Shown here piece after piece: positions 20,288 to 29,087 of a DNA stretch of 64,000 bases. This DNA comes from Nitrosomonas sp. Is35 (lineage in GTDB: Bacteria > Pseudomonadota > Gammaproteobacteria > Burkholderiales > Nitrosomonadaceae): assembly GCF_033063295.1 (NCBI RefSeq), contig NZ_JAWJZH010000001.1:1798001-1862000 (forward strand), in the 5' to 3' direction. The position numbers and the translations under genes are program-made. Below the pieces are notes generated by a model. The model made no database searches. It was not told the DNA's origin and saw nothing but the letters and a program-made list of their open reading frames with translations. Numbering within the stretch: the first letter of the stretch is position 1; each line of letters begins with the position of its first letter.

Positions 20288-20303
20288 AGCATTTAGCATG
20301 CCA
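20288..20303 (-). promoter_or_regulatory. possible sigma-54 promoter of the flgB operon
   Basis: On the minus strand the sequence TGGCATGCTAAATGCT matches the sigma-54 consensus TGGCACG-N4-TTGCW at all but two positions, with GG and GC the correct 12 bases apart. It lies about 43 bases before the flgB start. Sigma-54 drives hook and basal-body genes in many gammaproteobacteria, but in betaproteobacteria FlhDC with sigma-70 is usual, so this is only a candidate. Confidence 0.4.
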
Positions 20304-20411
20304 GCAATAATATATGCACAAGTTAATCAACCAATCCGCAAATAAGACATGAAAGCGGTGCTATCTTTGCACTTGGATTTTTTCATGCTCGTTTAATATA
20401 GCTTCGGGTAG

Positions 20412-20436
20412 CGGCAATAATTGCCGGATACGGCAA
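20412..20436. promoter_or_regulatory. palindromic half-sites upstream of flgA
   Basis: Three alternating half-sites occur in 25 bases: CGGCAA, TTGCCG and CGGCAA. The first two form a perfect 15-base palindrome (CGGCAAT-A-ATTGCCG), and the last two another inverted repeat with a GATA spacer. The block ends about 22 bases before the flgA start, just upstream of its GGTGAG ribosome binding site. It could be an operator or a hairpin in the leader; no known consensus is matched. Confidence 0.4.
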
Positions 20437-20458
20437 AAATGAATGGTGAGATCAATCT

Positions 20459-21169
20459 ATGATACGTTGCTTAATGACGATACTCTGTCTGCCGATGCTT
20501 GCTTCTTCTGCGCTGGCCTCACAGCACAACGCTGCAATAGCGCATCAAGAAATTCCGCTGATTAAAAACGCCATTGAGAATTTTCTTTACAACAATACGG
20601 CTTCACTGCCAGGATTGGTGCAGATCAATGTCGGTCAAATTGACAAGCATTTAACATTGCCCAAGTGTCCTCAATTAGAACCTTTTGTTCCGGCAGGCGG
20701 ACGTTTATGGGGGAAAACCTCCATCGGCGTTCGTTGTGACAGTGAATTCGCAGCTTGGACTATTTATGTTCAGACTGAGATCAATGTCATGGCGGATGTT
20801 TTACATATCGCGCGACCCGTATCAACCGGACAAACATTGAGCTATGAAGATATCGCACCGCAGAATGTCAATCTGACGCAGATGCCGGATGGCATACTCA
20901 CTGATGCGGCCCAAATTGTTGGTAAAGTGGCCGCCACCAACTTGCCCGCCGGTCAACCGATACGTCCGCAAATGCTGCGAGCACCCTATGTGATCGTGCG
21001 CGGTCAGACAGTGAATTTAGTGGTTCAAGGCCGGGGATTCAGTATTCGATCGGAAGGTCAGGCGTTGGCCAACGCAGCGGAAGGACAAGTCATTCAGGTT
21101 CGTAATAAATCAGGCCGAATCCTCAGCGGACTTGCACGTGCAAATTCAATCGTGGAAATTCAGCCGTAA
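20459..21169 (+). CDS. flgA: flagellar P-ring chaperone FlgA
   Basis: The 236-residue periplasmic protein helps FlgI assemble into the P ring. It has a signal peptide (LMTILCLPMLASSALA) and the C-terminal SAF domain with LPAGQPIRPQMLRAPYVIVR and AEGQVIQVRNKSGRILSGLA. It is divergent from flgB, as in many betaproteobacteria. The flgM and flgN genes that often follow it are absent here. Confidence 0.92.
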   Translation: MIRCLMTILCLPMLASSALASQHNAAIAHQEIPLIKNAIENFLYNNTASLPGLVQINVGQIDKHLTLPKCPQLEPFVPAGGRLWGKTSIGVRCDSEFAAWTIYVQTEINVMADVLHIARPVSTGQTLSYEDIAPQNVNLTQMPDGILTDAAQIVGKVAATNLPAGQPIRPQMLRAPYVIVRGQTVNLVVQGRGFSIRSEGQALANAAEGQVIQVRNKSGRILSGLARANSIVEIQP

Positions 21170-21312
21170 CATACTGAGCGTTTTTACCCTCCACGCACGC
21201 AGTCCCTGTGAATTTTCTGCAAGCACTGCGTAATCCCGCAATCATAATCTTCAATCAGCATTATAATACGCACTAGATTTCTTTAATACTGATAATAATC
21301 AAGCGCCTCATT

Positions 21313-21591
21313 GTGACAAACACAAGCCATACCACTGAAATAAAAAAGATTCTGGCTGATACCTTGGGATTGGGTAACCGGATCGATGCAATAGAACCAA
21401 ACACAATTTTACTCGGCAATATTCCTGAACTCGACTCCGTCGCAGTTGTAACGATCATTCTGGCTCTGGAAAAAAAATTCTCCATCGCAATAAAAGATGA
21501 TGAGATCAGTGCGAAAACATTTGCGACACTCGGTACCTTAGTTGATTTTGTAGAACAAAAAATAGCAGATCATGACAAACAACTCGGGTAA
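21313..21591 (+). CDS. acyl carrier protein-like protein
   Basis: The 92-residue protein has the four-helix acyl carrier fold pattern, with the phosphopantetheine attachment site in IPELDSVAVVTII (serine about residue 42). It differs from fatty-acid AcpP and resembles the carrier proteins found in PEP-CTERM/exosortase polysaccharide loci of Nitrosomonas relatives. It starts with GTG and has no clear ribosome binding site, so the start is uncertain. There are no acyl-CoA ligase or exosortase genes next to it, so its partner enzymes must be encoded elsewhere. Confidence 0.75.
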   Translation: MTNTSHTTEIKKILADTLGLGNRIDAIEPNTILLGNIPELDSVAVVTIILALEKKFSIAIKDDEISAKTFATLGTLVDFVEQKIADHDKQLG

Positions 21592-21675
21592 AACTTTTGT
21601 GGCAGCGATTGTTTTTTGATCGGAATCATGCATAATCGCTCACGATAGATTCGCAAACAACGAGGAAACAGATCA

Positions 21676-22044
21676 GTGAAGCTCCATCTAGCAAATTTCG
21701 CACAGCAATATATTTTCACGGGTTATGGTGAAGGATATGTATTGATTAATCAAACGCGCTACGAAAAGAGCTTGATCGTGTTGCCTGATCATTTGATTGA
21801 GGACTGGCCTGTACGATCCGTTCAAGAGCTTCAGGTTCAACATTTTGAAAGCTTGCTGCCGCATTCACCCGAAATCATTCTCCTCGGTACCGGCATTCAG
21901 CATAAATTCCCCAGTCACACATTGCTCAGTCAACTGACAAAATTGGGAATTGGGATTGAGATAATGGATACAAAAGCTTGTTGCCGGACTTATAATATTC
22001 TGGTTGAAGAAGGGCGTCGTGTCGCTGCGGCTCTTTTGATTTAA
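21676..22044 (+). CDS. Mth938-like domain protein (DUF498/NDUFAF3-like)
   Basis: The 122-residue protein has the pattern of the Mth938/DUF498 family: a GYGEGYVLINQ strand, an EIILLGTGIQHKFPSH segment near residues 75-90, and GIGIEIMDTKACCRTYNIL near 97-115. Homologues include mitochondrial NDUFAF3, a complex I assembly factor, and small bacterial proteins of unknown role. It starts with GTG after a GAGGAAA ribosome binding site. The function in bacteria is not settled. Confidence 0.8.
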   Translation: MKLHLANFAQQYIFTGYGEGYVLINQTRYEKSLIVLPDHLIEDWPVRSVQELQVQHFESLLPHSPEIILLGTGIQHKFPSHTLLSQLTKLGIGIEIMDTKACCRTYNILVEEGRRVAAALLI

Positions 22045-22245
22045 CGTTGCAAGGAAAAAGCAGATTTTTTACATGCCGCTGAATTTTGGCCTGATCAACT
22101 ACAGCTAACGTAAAAATTCGCCTCTTCAAATACGCAAGATTCTAAAAAGAAATGGCCTGACAGTTATGATTGTGATAAATTCATGGTTGGTAAGTCAGGT
22201 ATATTAAAATTGGCTTCCTTCATAACATTAATATAGGAGTGGAAA

Positions 22246-22473
22246 ATGAACAAATTTCTTATCGCTGCAGTTGGTTTGGTTTTTTTGATGGGTTCTTCTG
22301 TCACCATGGCAAGTGGAAACAAGGAATCAAAAATGCCACCAATGGCTGCTCAAGATATTCTGAATAAAATGGCTTGCGAAGGTAAAAAAGACGGCGAAAA
22401 GACCAGAGATCGCACCGACGGTGAAATGATTACCTGTCCCGCTAAAATCAAACAACCAAATTTTGGTAAGTAA
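22246..22473 (+). CDS. small secreted protein of unknown function
   Basis: The 75-residue protein has a signal peptide (KFLIAAVGLVFLMGSSVTMA) and a short, strongly charged mature part with two cysteines about 20 residues apart (MACEGKKDG and EMITCPAK), which could form a disulfide in the periplasm. It has a good ribosome binding site (AGGAGTG). I do not recognise the family. Neighbours give no clue. Confidence 0.65.
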   Translation: MNKFLIAAVGLVFLMGSSVTMASGNKESKMPPMAAQDILNKMACEGKKDGEKTRDRTDGEMITCPAKIKQPNFGK

Positions 22474-22957
22474 TAATAAGTCAGTTTTCTAGTAGCTGGC
22501 GAATAGGTCAAGTTAGATAAATAGGCTGATTTTTGCTACATTCGATATAGAAATAGATTGAATTGAGAAAAATATTCAGCAAATGTCGACTTGGCCTATC
22601 ATTTCCTTTGGAAATAAAATGCCTTTCTGCTTTACGCTCAAACCTCAGCAGCACGCACTAACTGATAGATAGTCTGTAATAACATACACTCTGGCTCTCA
22701 ATTGCAAATGACATTAAGTTATTTAATATCATTATGTTATACAGAATTCTGCAATTTCATTACCACCAGAATCTCTTAACTTTCTGCAAATAAAGAATTT
22801 ATTTGCAAATTTTTATAAAAATATAGATGAAGATATAGTAAGATTAAGCGTGAAGCATATAAAAAACTCTAAATTGAATTAGCACTATCCTCGTTCATAA
22901 AAATATTTCGATGAATTCATAAGAACTTGTAATTTTTGTCAATCGGAGAGAAAAAGA
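22474..22957. other. gene-free AT-rich region
   Basis: These 484 bases contain no convincing gene, RNA or repeat. The part near 22800-22900 is strongly AT-rich and probably holds the promoter of the following endopeptidase gene, but I cannot assign -35 and -10 elements with confidence. Confidence 0.5.
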
Positions 22958-23788
22958 ATGAAATGGGGAATTTTTTTAATTTGTGTTCTGTTTTTTTTAA
23001 CCAGCAATGCTTTAGCGCAAAAAAACGATCCGGATATTAAATCTCAAGCTGCACTGGTATTTAATGCGAAAAATGATCGTGTTATCTACGATAAAAATGC
23101 CGACAAGGTAATGCCCATCGCTTCCATTACTAAGTTGATGACTGCAATGGTTACCCTTGATGCGCGTCTATCGCCGCATGAAAAAATCACAATCACGAAT
23201 GCCGATGTCGATAAGTTAAAACACTCATCGTCACGTTTGCCCGTTGGCAGCACGTATTCACGCCAAGAGCTGTTACGATTGGCATTGATGTCATCCGAAA
23301 ATCGCGCCGCGGCGGCACTTGGCCGCACTTATCCAGGTGGTGCCAAAGCATTTGTAAGTGCTATGAATGCCAAAGCCAAGAAATTGGGCATGAACAACTC
23401 CCGATTTATCGATTCTACCGGCTTAAATAGCGGCAATGTTGCAACCGCACGCGATCTGGCCAAAATGGTTGCAGCTTCAAATAATTACGCCGCTATTCGT
23501 GAATTCTCCACCACATCGCAACATTCCGTATCACCTGGAAACAAACGCGGTCAATTGCAGTATGTCAATTCCAACAGTCTGGTACGCAATCAAGGCTGGG
23601 ACATCAATGTTTCTAAAACCGGGTATCTGAGCGAAGCCGGACGCTGTTTGGTGATGCAAGCGAAAATTTCTGGGCAACCGATGGTGATTGTGTTGCTCAA
23701 TTCGTGGGGCAAAAACACCCGTATCGGCGACGCCAATCGCGTCAAAAAATGGATCGAGAGCAATCAAGGCCGCCGCCGTCAAGCATAA
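22958..23788 (+). CDS. pbpG: D-alanyl-D-alanine endopeptidase (PBP7 type)
   Basis: The 276-residue penicillin-binding protein cuts D-Ala-meso-diaminopimelate cross-links in peptidoglycan. It has a signal peptide ending NALAQ, and the three active-site motifs of the family: SxxK (Ser56-Ile-Thr-Lys59), SxN (Ser113-Glu-Asn115) and KTG (220-222). It lacks the long C-terminal domain of DacA/PBP5, which fits PbpG. The ribosome binding site is GGAGAG. It acts in the periplasm in wall remodelling. Confidence 0.88.
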   Translation: MKWGIFLICVLFFLTSNALAQKNDPDIKSQAALVFNAKNDRVIYDKNADKVMPIASITKLMTAMVTLDARLSPHEKITITNADVDKLKHSSSRLPVGSTYSRQELLRLALMSSENRAAAALGRTYPGGAKAFVSAMNAKAKKLGMNNSRFIDSTGLNSGNVATARDLAKMVAASNNYAAIREFSTTSQHSVSPGNKRGQLQYVNSNSLVRNQGWDINVSKTGYLSEAGRCLVMQAKISGQPMVIVLLNSWGKNTRIGDANRVKKWIESNQGRRRQA

Positions 23789-23804
23789 AACCGGCGCGCG
23801 CTCC

Positions 23805-25310
23805 TTAGGCTAACCGATAAATTTCACTGTACTTGTTCTTCAGATACTCGACGAAATAATCCGGATTCAGCGGTTCGCCGGTAACACGCTCAACCAGCTG
23901 TTGTGGTGTATAAAGCTTACCCTGACGATGGATTTTTTCGTTTAACCAATTCTTAATAGGTGCAAAATTTCCTGTAGCGATGTTTTGTTCGGTGTCCTGT
24001 TGCTCGCGCAGCAACGTGTTATAGAACTGGCACGCATACATCGCACCCAGCGTATATGAAGGAAAGTACCCAAACGCGCCGCCGCTCCAATGCGAATCCT
24101 GCAATACCCCCAACGTATCGGTCGGCGGTTTAATTCCCAAGTATTTTTGCATTAATTCATTCCAGATTTCCGGCAAATCATCGATGTTCATCGATCCATC
24201 AAACAGCCCTTTCTCGATTTCATAACGCAAAATCACATGCAGTGGATACGTCACCTCATCCGCTTCCACCCGGATAAAATCTGGCTTGCACGTATTGATC
24301 GCGCGATAAAAAGAATCCACAGTCGCGGATTGAAGATTTTCCGGAAACGCCGCGCGAATCGTTTCAAAATAATGTACGCAGAAGGGCTTGCTTTGCGCGA
24401 TCATGCGTTCCCAGAACAGCGACTGGGATTCGTGGATACCCATCGTTAAGGATTCCGTAACCGGCAAATCGCCGAGTTCATGCGGGCGCCCCTGTTCGTA
24501 GAGCGCATGACCGGTCTCATGGATCACCGAATACAATGACTCGACAAAATTGCTGTCTTTATAACGAGTCGTAATACGCACATCGGTCGGATGGCTGCCG
24601 CCGCAAAACGGATGCACCGATATATCGATACGTCCCTGCTCAATATTAAAACCCATGTCCTGGCTAATTCTGCGCGCCAATGATTCCTGCTTATCCAGCG
24701 CAAACCTGCCCTGCAAGAACGACGTATCCGGCTGAACAGGGTGGTTTTGAATGGCAGCAATCAGCGGTATCAATTCCTGCTTCAAGCGCTCAAAGATCGG
24801 CGTGATCACGTCCATCGTCGTGCCGCGTTCAAATAGATCGATATTCGCATCGTAAGACTTCAAGTCCGGCGACACACACTGCGCCCACTCGGTTTTCAAC
24901 TGCAAAAAACGCTTCAGCACAGGTGCAAAATCAGCAAAATTATTCTCCTGACGCGCGGTAACCCATACGCCATGCCCGCGTGAACCCAGTTCAGCCAGCT
25001 CCTGTACCAGCCGTTTCGGCACTTTCGTTTCCAGTTCATAACTGTACAACGCCTCGCGGATATTGCAGCGCTCCAGCTCATTCAAAACAGCAAAATCCTT
25101 AGCTTTGAGTTCGTACAAGCACTCACCCAGTGCTGGATCGGTCATACGCTCATGAATCACCCCTGCCAGCGCCGCAATCTGCTTGGCACGCGCATCGCTG
25201 GCGCCCGCCGGCATCATCACTTCCTGATCCCATCCCAGCGCGCTCATGACGCCGTTCAAATGCGTAATCTCTTCCAGTTTCTGAACTAAATTCTGATAGT
25301 GCTGATTCAT
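23805..25310 (-). CDS. M32-family carboxypeptidase (Taq type)
   Basis: The 501-residue zinc metallopeptidase removes C-terminal residues from peptides in the cytoplasm. The metal site HETGH is at residues 264-268 and the family motif HPFCGGSHPTDVRITTRY lies at 233-250. I chose ATG 25310 because it gives the standard N-terminus (NQHYQNLVQKLEEI) after a GAGA sequence; the open frame continues 24 codons further but overlaps the divergent upstream region. It converges with pbpG, with 16 bases between the stops. Confidence 0.92.
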   Translation of the reverse strand: MNQHYQNLVQKLEEITHLNGVMSALGWDQEVMMPAGASDARAKQIAALAGVIHERMTDPALGECLYELKAKDFAVLNELERCNIREALYSYELETKVPKRLVQELAELGSRGHGVWVTARQENNFADFAPVLKRFLQLKTEWAQCVSPDLKSYDANIDLFERGTTMDVITPIFERLKQELIPLIAAIQNHPVQPDTSFLQGRFALDKQESLARRISQDMGFNIEQGRIDISVHPFCGGSHPTDVRITTRYKDSNFVESLYSVIHETGHALYEQGRPHELGDLPVTESLTMGIHESQSLFWERMIAQSKPFCVHYFETIRAAFPENLQSATVDSFYRAINTCKPDFIRVEADEVTYPLHVILRYEIEKGLFDGSMNIDDLPEIWNELMQKYLGIKPPTDTLGVLQDSHWSGGAFGYFPSYTLGAMYACQFYNTLLREQQDTEQNIATGNFAPIKNWLNEKIHRQGKLYTPQQLVERVTGEPLNPDYFVEYLKNKYSEIYRLA

Positions 25311-25430
25311 CGTAATCTCGCTTCTCAATTCAATTATAAACAGTGCGCACGCTCTATCGATTCCAAGGGATGGCGCGAACATCTCAAGCCCAGTATCATA
25401 CCAACTTTAACACTAATCAATCGTACTGCT

Positions 25431-25868
25431 ATGCTTTGGATTAAATCACTGCACATCATTTTCATGGTCACCTGGTTTGCTGGACTTTTCTACCTGCCAC
25501 GCTTATTCGTCTATCATGCCATGTGCGAAGACGCGCCAGGCAAGGAACGCTTCAAGATCATGGAACGCAAACTGTATTACGGCATCATGACTCCCGGCGC
25601 GGTGCTGACCGTGGTGTTCGGTGTGTGGTTATGGGTGGGCTATGGCTTTTCCGGCGATTGGCTGTATGCCAAAGTAGCGCTGGTTTTGATATTGATTTAC
25701 TACCACTATTACTGCGGAAAATACGTCAAAGCGTTTAAAAACGACGCCAACCAGCATGGCCACGTGTTTTACCGCTGGTTTAACGAATTTCCGGTTTTGG
25801 TTCTGTTTGCGGTGGTGATATTGGTAGTGGTAAAACCGGATTTATTAGCGATTGTTTCTGAGCTTTAA
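25431..25868 (+). CDS. hemJ: protoporphyrinogen IX oxidase HemJ
   Basis: A 145-residue inner-membrane protein with four transmembrane segments and the family start LWIKSLHIIFMVTWFAGLFY. The conserved histidine (residue about 8) and the arginine/lysine pattern match HemJ (formerly UPF0093), which converts protoporphyrinogen to protoporphyrin in haem synthesis. Haem demand is high in ammonia oxidisers. The open frame extends upstream to 25299, but the hydrophobic start at 25431 is clearly the family start. It is divergent from the M32 peptidase gene. Confidence 0.92.
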   Translation: MLWIKSLHIIFMVTWFAGLFYLPRLFVYHAMCEDAPGKERFKIMERKLYYGIMTPGAVLTVVFGVWLWVGYGFSGDWLYAKVALVLILIYYHYYCGKYVKAFKNDANQHGHVFYRWFNEFPVLVLFAVVILVVVKPDLLAIVSEL

Positions 25869-26014
25869 GATTGCTCACGCCCGCTCGGAATGACGGCGTC
25901 GGCATGATTCTCAACTCAAGTGATAACTGATTTCTTGGTATTGTGAATTTCTCTGCGCCTGCTCTTCCGTCAGTCTGTAAGTTTCTCTGACTTATGGAAG
26001 CTTAAAATAAAAAA

Positions 26015-26081
26015 GAGAGATTCAACTCTATACGTTTGAATCTCTCCCAAATGTTCCTTCTTTAGCTTGCGCTAGAAAGAA
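26015..26081 (-). terminator. double-hairpin 3' region of PEP-CTERM gene (copy A)
   Basis: Two hairpins follow the minus-strand PEP-CTERM gene. The distal one has an 11-base stem (GAGAGATTCAA at 26015-26025 with TTGAATCTCTC at 26036-26046), and A-rich plus-strand sequence beyond it gives a U-rich tract in the transcript, so it is an intrinsic terminator. The nearer one pairs TTCTTTAGC (26058-26066) with GCTAGAAAGAA (26071-26081). The same layout is found after the next PEP-CTERM gene. Confidence 0.75.
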
Positions 26082-26105
26082 ACAGATTCTTTATCTTTAT
26101 TTTAA

Positions 26106-26834
26106 TTATCCTTTCTTATTGCGTAATGAGAAGCTTACCAAACCCAATCCGATCAGCAGCATCGCATAAGTTTCCGGTTCTGGAACTGCCGATACCGTCA
26201 TTGAGCTGATATAAAATTGATCTGCTTTACTACCGCCACCGAATCTGAAGTAAAAGTCATGTCCGGTGTGACTCAAAGCGAATTGACCTACGTCTTTTGG
26301 TAGTAATCCTGTAATCCAGGTTGAATTGTCGAAACTGTATTGGAAGGTCGCATTAGCGATCCAGCTCGTCGTATTATGCCCTTCTGCACGAAAACCGACT
26401 GAAGACAATGAAACATTCTGATCGAAATGCAGCCAGATTGCTTCTTTTTCAGTGATGTTATCGTCACTGGTATCATCCTTCTTGTGATAAACACCTAAAC
26501 CGGCACCGATTGCATCTTTTCCAGAAAGTTTCCCGTTGTAGCCATTTTCATGATCTTGAACAACAGCTGCTTTGGAACCAAAGTCGCCACCTTTGTATGA
26601 GCCTTTAGCGTGCACGGTCAGTCCACCGTTGGTGAAACTTAAATCACCACCGAGTGACGATGCGATGTTCGAACTGCACAGATCGCCGCCACTGCAGGCA
26701 ATTCCATCCGTTGGCAGAAAACCGGTATTAATGCCGCCACTATACTTCAGGTTGGCAAAGTCGAAGACTACAGGCGCCGCAACTACTGGGGCACTTAGCA
26801 AGGTGAACAGTGATACAACAGATAAAACACGCAT
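26106..26834 (-). CDS. PEP-CTERM sorting-domain protein
   Basis: The 242-residue exported protein has a signal peptide (SVVSLFTLLSAPVVAAP) and ends in the PEP-CTERM signal: VPEPETYAM, a hydrophobic helix and a short basic tail RNKKG. Such proteins are cleaved and attached to the cell surface or extracellular polysaccharide by an exosortase, which is not in this window. The body is beta-rich, without recognised enzyme motifs. It is one of three such genes within 4 kb. Confidence 0.85.
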   Translation of the reverse strand: MRVLSVVSLFTLLSAPVVAAPVVFDFANLKYSGGINTGFLPTDGIACSGGDLCSSNIASSLGGDLSFTNGGLTVHAKGSYKGGDFGSKAAVVQDHENGYNGKLSGKDAIGAGLGVYHKKDDTSDDNITEKEAIWLHFDQNVSLSSVGFRAEGHNTTSWIANATFQYSFDNSTWITGLLPKDVGQFALSHTGHDFYFRFGGGSKADQFYISSMTVSAVPEPETYAMLLIGLGLVSFSLRNKKG

Positions 26835-27055
26835 TTTAAATGCTCCTATAAGAATACTTAGTTTTGATTTTTTATTATTTTAGATAGAAAAAATTCCATC
26901 ACTGGTAGCAACAATAACTTCCAGAGCAATCTAACACAATAGATCTATGCTACTGATTTATTAGGATTTTTATCCTAGCAAAAACTCACACTTGCAATAG
27001 TTAAAATAAGTATGAGAAAAATTTTATTGTGATTAACAATCATAAAAAATAAAAA

Positions 27056-27120
27056 GAGATTCAACTAGCAACATTGAATCTCCTGTGAGGACTTCTTTTT
27101 TAGTTTCTGCTAAAAAAGAA
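27056..27120 (-). terminator. double-hairpin 3' region of PEP-CTERM gene (copy B)
   Basis: After the second PEP-CTERM gene the same arrangement is present. The nearer hairpin is a perfect 11-base stem (TTCTTTTTTAG at 27093-27103 with CTAAAAAAGAA at 27110-27120). The distal one pairs GAGATTCAA (27056-27064) with TTGAATCTC (27074-27082) and is followed in the transcript by a U-rich tract. It is related in sequence to copy A, including the TTTATCTTTA next to the stop codon. The rest of the 319-base gap up to the previous gene holds nothing else I can identify. Confidence 0.75.
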
Positions 27121-27153
27121 AATAGTTATTTTTATCTTTATTAGTTTTAATAG

Positions 27154-27735
27154 TTACATGCTTCTTTGACGACGCAGTGTAAAACCAAGAAAACCTAAGC
27201 CAGCTAATAACATACCGTAGGTTTCTGGTTCTGGAACTGGCGAAATGTACCAAGCAGAGCTAGGTGAAAAACTAGTACCTTGAATATGTAAAGCCAAATC
27301 TCCGTTACTTGGGAGCGGTGAACTGCCTAATCCAAAAGCATCCCATGAAACTGATTCTGCTGTCGTAAGTCTATCGCTTCCACTAGCGGTATCATATCTA
27401 AAATCAAAGCTACCACCAGGTCCACCACCAGGGCTAATGCCAACACTACTTACCCCGCCACCTGCCACAGTTGTAACAGAACTTGGTGTTATACCATCTA
27501 CAGCCATTGAGCCAACAAATGCTTTAGAACCAAAAGCACTTAGATCAACGTTGTACAAAGTGAATGACCAATGACCGCCGCCAAGATCATTGATATCCAG
27601 ATCCGCAAGATGCACACTTGCAGGTCCGCCACCTGATAATAATTGACCGAATTGATACGTTGCTGCTTGAGCGCCGCTTCCAATAACGAGAGCGCCGGTT
27701 GCAAGAGCTGATATTGCTAATTTTTTTAAAATCAT
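27154..27735 (-). CDS. PEP-CTERM sorting-domain protein
   Basis: The 193-residue exported protein starts at ATG 27735, preceded by an excellent ribosome binding site (GGAGGTAGG); the open frame extends 15 codons further but without one. It has a signal peptide (LALSALATG-type, ending GAQAATY), a glycine/serine-rich beta body, and the C-terminal signal VPEPETYGMLLAGLGFLGF with tail RRQRSM. It probably becomes part of the extracellular matrix after exosortase processing. Confidence 0.87.
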   Translation of the reverse strand: MILKKLAISALATGALVIGSGAQAATYQFGQLLSGGGPASVHLADLDINDLGGGHWSFTLYNVDLSAFGSKAFVGSMAVDGITPSSVTTVAGGGVSSVGISPGGGPGGSFDFRYDTASGSDRLTTAESVSWDAFGLGSSPLPSNGDLALHIQGTSFSPSSAWYISPVPEPETYGMLLAGLGFLGFTLRRQRSM

Positions 27736-28009
27736 TTTACCTACCTCCAAAAAATCCCAAAATAAGCCTTTTTGTAGCAATTCTGACTTATTTGTTATAA
27801 CACCAAAATTACTACTCGTATTACCAAAACATGCAAGAGAAGAATCGCGCGTTAAATCAACAGCCTCTATAATTTATTAGCATCCATCTTTTACCTCTCC
27901 ACGTTTAGATATTCCTACATTATTAGCGAAATTCATATTCCCTAAATGGGTACTATAAGTAAAAAAAGTATCTAATATCTTAAATCTACTGCACAGAACT
28001 GTGATTCCA

Positions 28010-28945
28010 TTAGCTGTAAACACCGATTCTTGAAAGATAGCCAAAGACCAATTGACTGCGATTACGAACCCCGGTTTTAATAAAAACAGACTTCAAATGT
28101 TTTTTCACTGTTTCCGGACTCACAGAAAGTTGCAGCGCAATCTGTTTATTGGTCAATCCCTTCGCTACTAATTTTACAATTTCTTGCTCGCTCTTCGTTA
28201 ATGCAATATCTCTTGATGGAATAGCGCAAGAAATATTGTGCCATCCGGACAACACATCAAATATCCGCTGCACCACGTGATGCGGAAACCACAATTCTTC
28301 CCGGTGAACGATCACCTGTATCGCTTTCTCGAATATTTTATGATCGGCTCCAACCGGTAAAAACCCGGATATGCGAAACTCGATAATCTCATCGATAAAA
28401 TCTGGCGGATTTTTCTCGTAAAGCAGGATTATCTTAGCGGATGCCATCTTTTTTCTGATCATCCGCAACTGTTCGACCACTTTGTCAGCTGCTAGCCGCA
28501 TATCGATCAAGATGGCATCTGGATATATTTCTCCTAATTTGGCACTTGCGGTCTCGACTTCTTTGAGGTTGTATTGATTGATACAGATGTAAGGTGAATT
28601 ATCCGAATAATTGCGCAGATGCGTGTTTAAATCCGCTTGTTCAGTAATAGCCCATATACGAAGCAAATCAGCGCGATACCCTTTCGCCGTAGAAAACAGC
28701 GGTGTTAGCCCTGCGTTCACTAATTCCGCGCACATATTGTGCGGCTGCTTATGCAGCATGGATAAATCGCGCCGATCATTCCGGCGCCGGTCATAGCGTG
28801 CTTGTCCACGTAAAATCGATATATTGCGCCGGTCAAACTGCTCCCGCCGCCGATCGAGCAAGCGTCGATTCAAAGCAGCGGAATCGGAGCATTCCTGCCG
28901 TTTCTTATCGGTTTTCAAGCATTGAATATCGATAAATGATTTCAA
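28010..28945 (-). CDS. LuxR-type regulator with receiver-like domain and Arg-rich N-terminus
   Basis: The 311-residue protein has three parts. Residues 20-65 are very rich in Asp-Arg-Arg (NRRLLDRRREQFDRR, then YDRRRNDRRD). Residues about 90-210 resemble a receiver domain, with Asp148 (DAILIDMR) in the position of the phospho-acceptor, but the conserved acidic pair at the N-terminus is not evident. Residues about 248-305 form a LuxR helix-turn-helix (KGLTNKQIALQLSVSPETVK). It lies between PEP-CTERM genes on the same strand, so it may regulate them; this is inference. Confidence 0.8.
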   Translation of the reverse strand: MKSFIDIQCLKTDKKRQECSDSAALNRRLLDRRREQFDRRNISILRGQARYDRRRNDRRDLSMLHKQPHNMCAELVNAGLTPLFSTAKGYRADLLRIWAITEQADLNTHLRNYSDNSPYICINQYNLKEVETASAKLGEIYPDAILIDMRLAADKVVEQLRMIRKKMASAKIILLYEKNPPDFIDEIIEFRISGFLPVGADHKIFEKAIQVIVHREELWFPHHVVQRIFDVLSGWHNISCAIPSRDIALTKSEQEIVKLVAKGLTNKQIALQLSVSPETVKKHLKSVFIKTGVRNRSQLVFGYLSRIGVYS

Positions 28946-29087
28946 TTTCGTATGATTCCGGTATGGTTCATTATATTAAATATGGCGTTACTTCTTATTA
29001 CCGTTCTTTTCTTTATGAATTTTCGACTCATTCACCATAACGCCTTTTTACTGCTGGAACTAACAAAAAACAAGCGATATCGATGCT

